Of a stretch of DNA of 37,481 nucleotides, positions 37,400 through 37,481 are shown in pieces. Source of the stretch: Bacillota bacterium (GTDB lineage: Bacteria; Bacillota; Clostridia; Ch29); the NCBI GenBank assembly GCA_028686075.1, contig JAQUCT010000012.1:1-37481 (forward strand). The letters run 5' to 3'. Position numbers and translations under genes: made by a program. Positions within the stretch are counted from its first letter, which is position 1; each line of letters begins with the position of its first letter. The notes below the pieces were generated by a model that was given only the letters and a program-made list of their open reading frames with translations, was not told the origin of the DNA and searched no databases.

Positions 37400-37481
37400 G
37401 GGGATACAGCAGAAAACTCTGGAGCTGGTTATTAATATACTGAACAGGAGCAATAAAAGCTTGTCGGCCGATGAGATGGCA
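37356..37481 (+). pseudogene. C-terminal part of a CitB/DctR-type response regulator without receiver domain (cut by window end)
   Basis: A frame starting at ATG 37356, shifted +1 relative to the sensor gene and overlapping its last 44 bases, runs to the window end (42 codons). It reads MFKQRREESKL, then RLPKGIQQKTLELVINIL and NRSNKSLSADEMA. This matches the LPKG-x3-TLE-x7-17-LSA(D/E)E(V/M)A stretch that begins the C-terminal HTH domain of CitB/DctR-type regulators. The normal phosphoacceptor receiver domain (about 120 residues) is missing. It could start at this ATG (AGGGGT lies 9-10 bases upstream), making a free DNA-binding domain, or be a remnant fused by deletion. The end of the gene is not visible. 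Confidence 0.6.

Overview
This 37.5 kb window looks like the chromosome of an endospore-lineage Clostridia, most like the Peptococcaceae/Desulfotomaculum-type anaerobes. That placement is inferred from gene order (fsa-glpX-rho-rpmE-yqhQ-prmC-prfA, then tsaC-ywlE/rpiB-upp-wecA-wecB, an ATPase operon, ywmB-murA), from SLH-type surface proteins, from frequent TTG and GTG starts behind strong GGAGG sites, and from intergenic repeats. No rRNA, tRNA, CRISPR array or transposase gene was seen. All genes but two are on the + strand.

Left part (1-9.5 kb): the tail of an RND efflux pump, a TolC-like protein that seems to lack the beta-barrel segments, a TetR regulator, a chemoreceptor, two paralogous SLH-domain surface proteins with beta-rich repeats, and a small protein with three Cys pairs. 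Middle (9.5-23.6 kb): a housekeeping block for sugar phosphates (fsa, glpX), transcription termination (rho), a PLP aminotransferase on the opposite strand, L31, YqhQ, release factor methyltransferase and RF1, a ZIP transporter, tRNA t6A synthesis (tsaC), a YwlE-RpiB fusion, upp, and the wecA/wecB pair for cell-wall glycopolymer precursors.

From 23.9 to 32.4 kb lies a complete nine-gene V/A-type ATPase operon (H-I-K-E-C-F-A-B-D) whose rotor subunit carries the Na+-ligand residues of the Enterococcus hirae enzyme. It occupies the place where Firmicutes usually carry the F1Fo ATP synthase (after upp-wecB, before ywmB-murA). An AtpZ-like gene, normally a companion of the F-type operon, is still present just downstream, which suggests locus-preserving replacement of the F-type by a V-type enzyme.

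Right end (35.3-37.5 kb): the riboflavin ECF component ribU under an FMN riboswitch with a visible translational expression platform and a near-consensus promoter; then a CitA/DcuS-like sensor that stops just after its PAS domain, overlapped in another frame by what looks like only the C-terminal part of a CitB-type regulator. The kinase and receiver domains are missing between them.

Three layers of intergenic repeats run through the window: a family of about 190-bp MITE-like elements (five copies), at least eight copies of a GAACCGTCCCC core most of which sit in hairpins with different stems, and a 56-bp array of eight degenerate heptamers.
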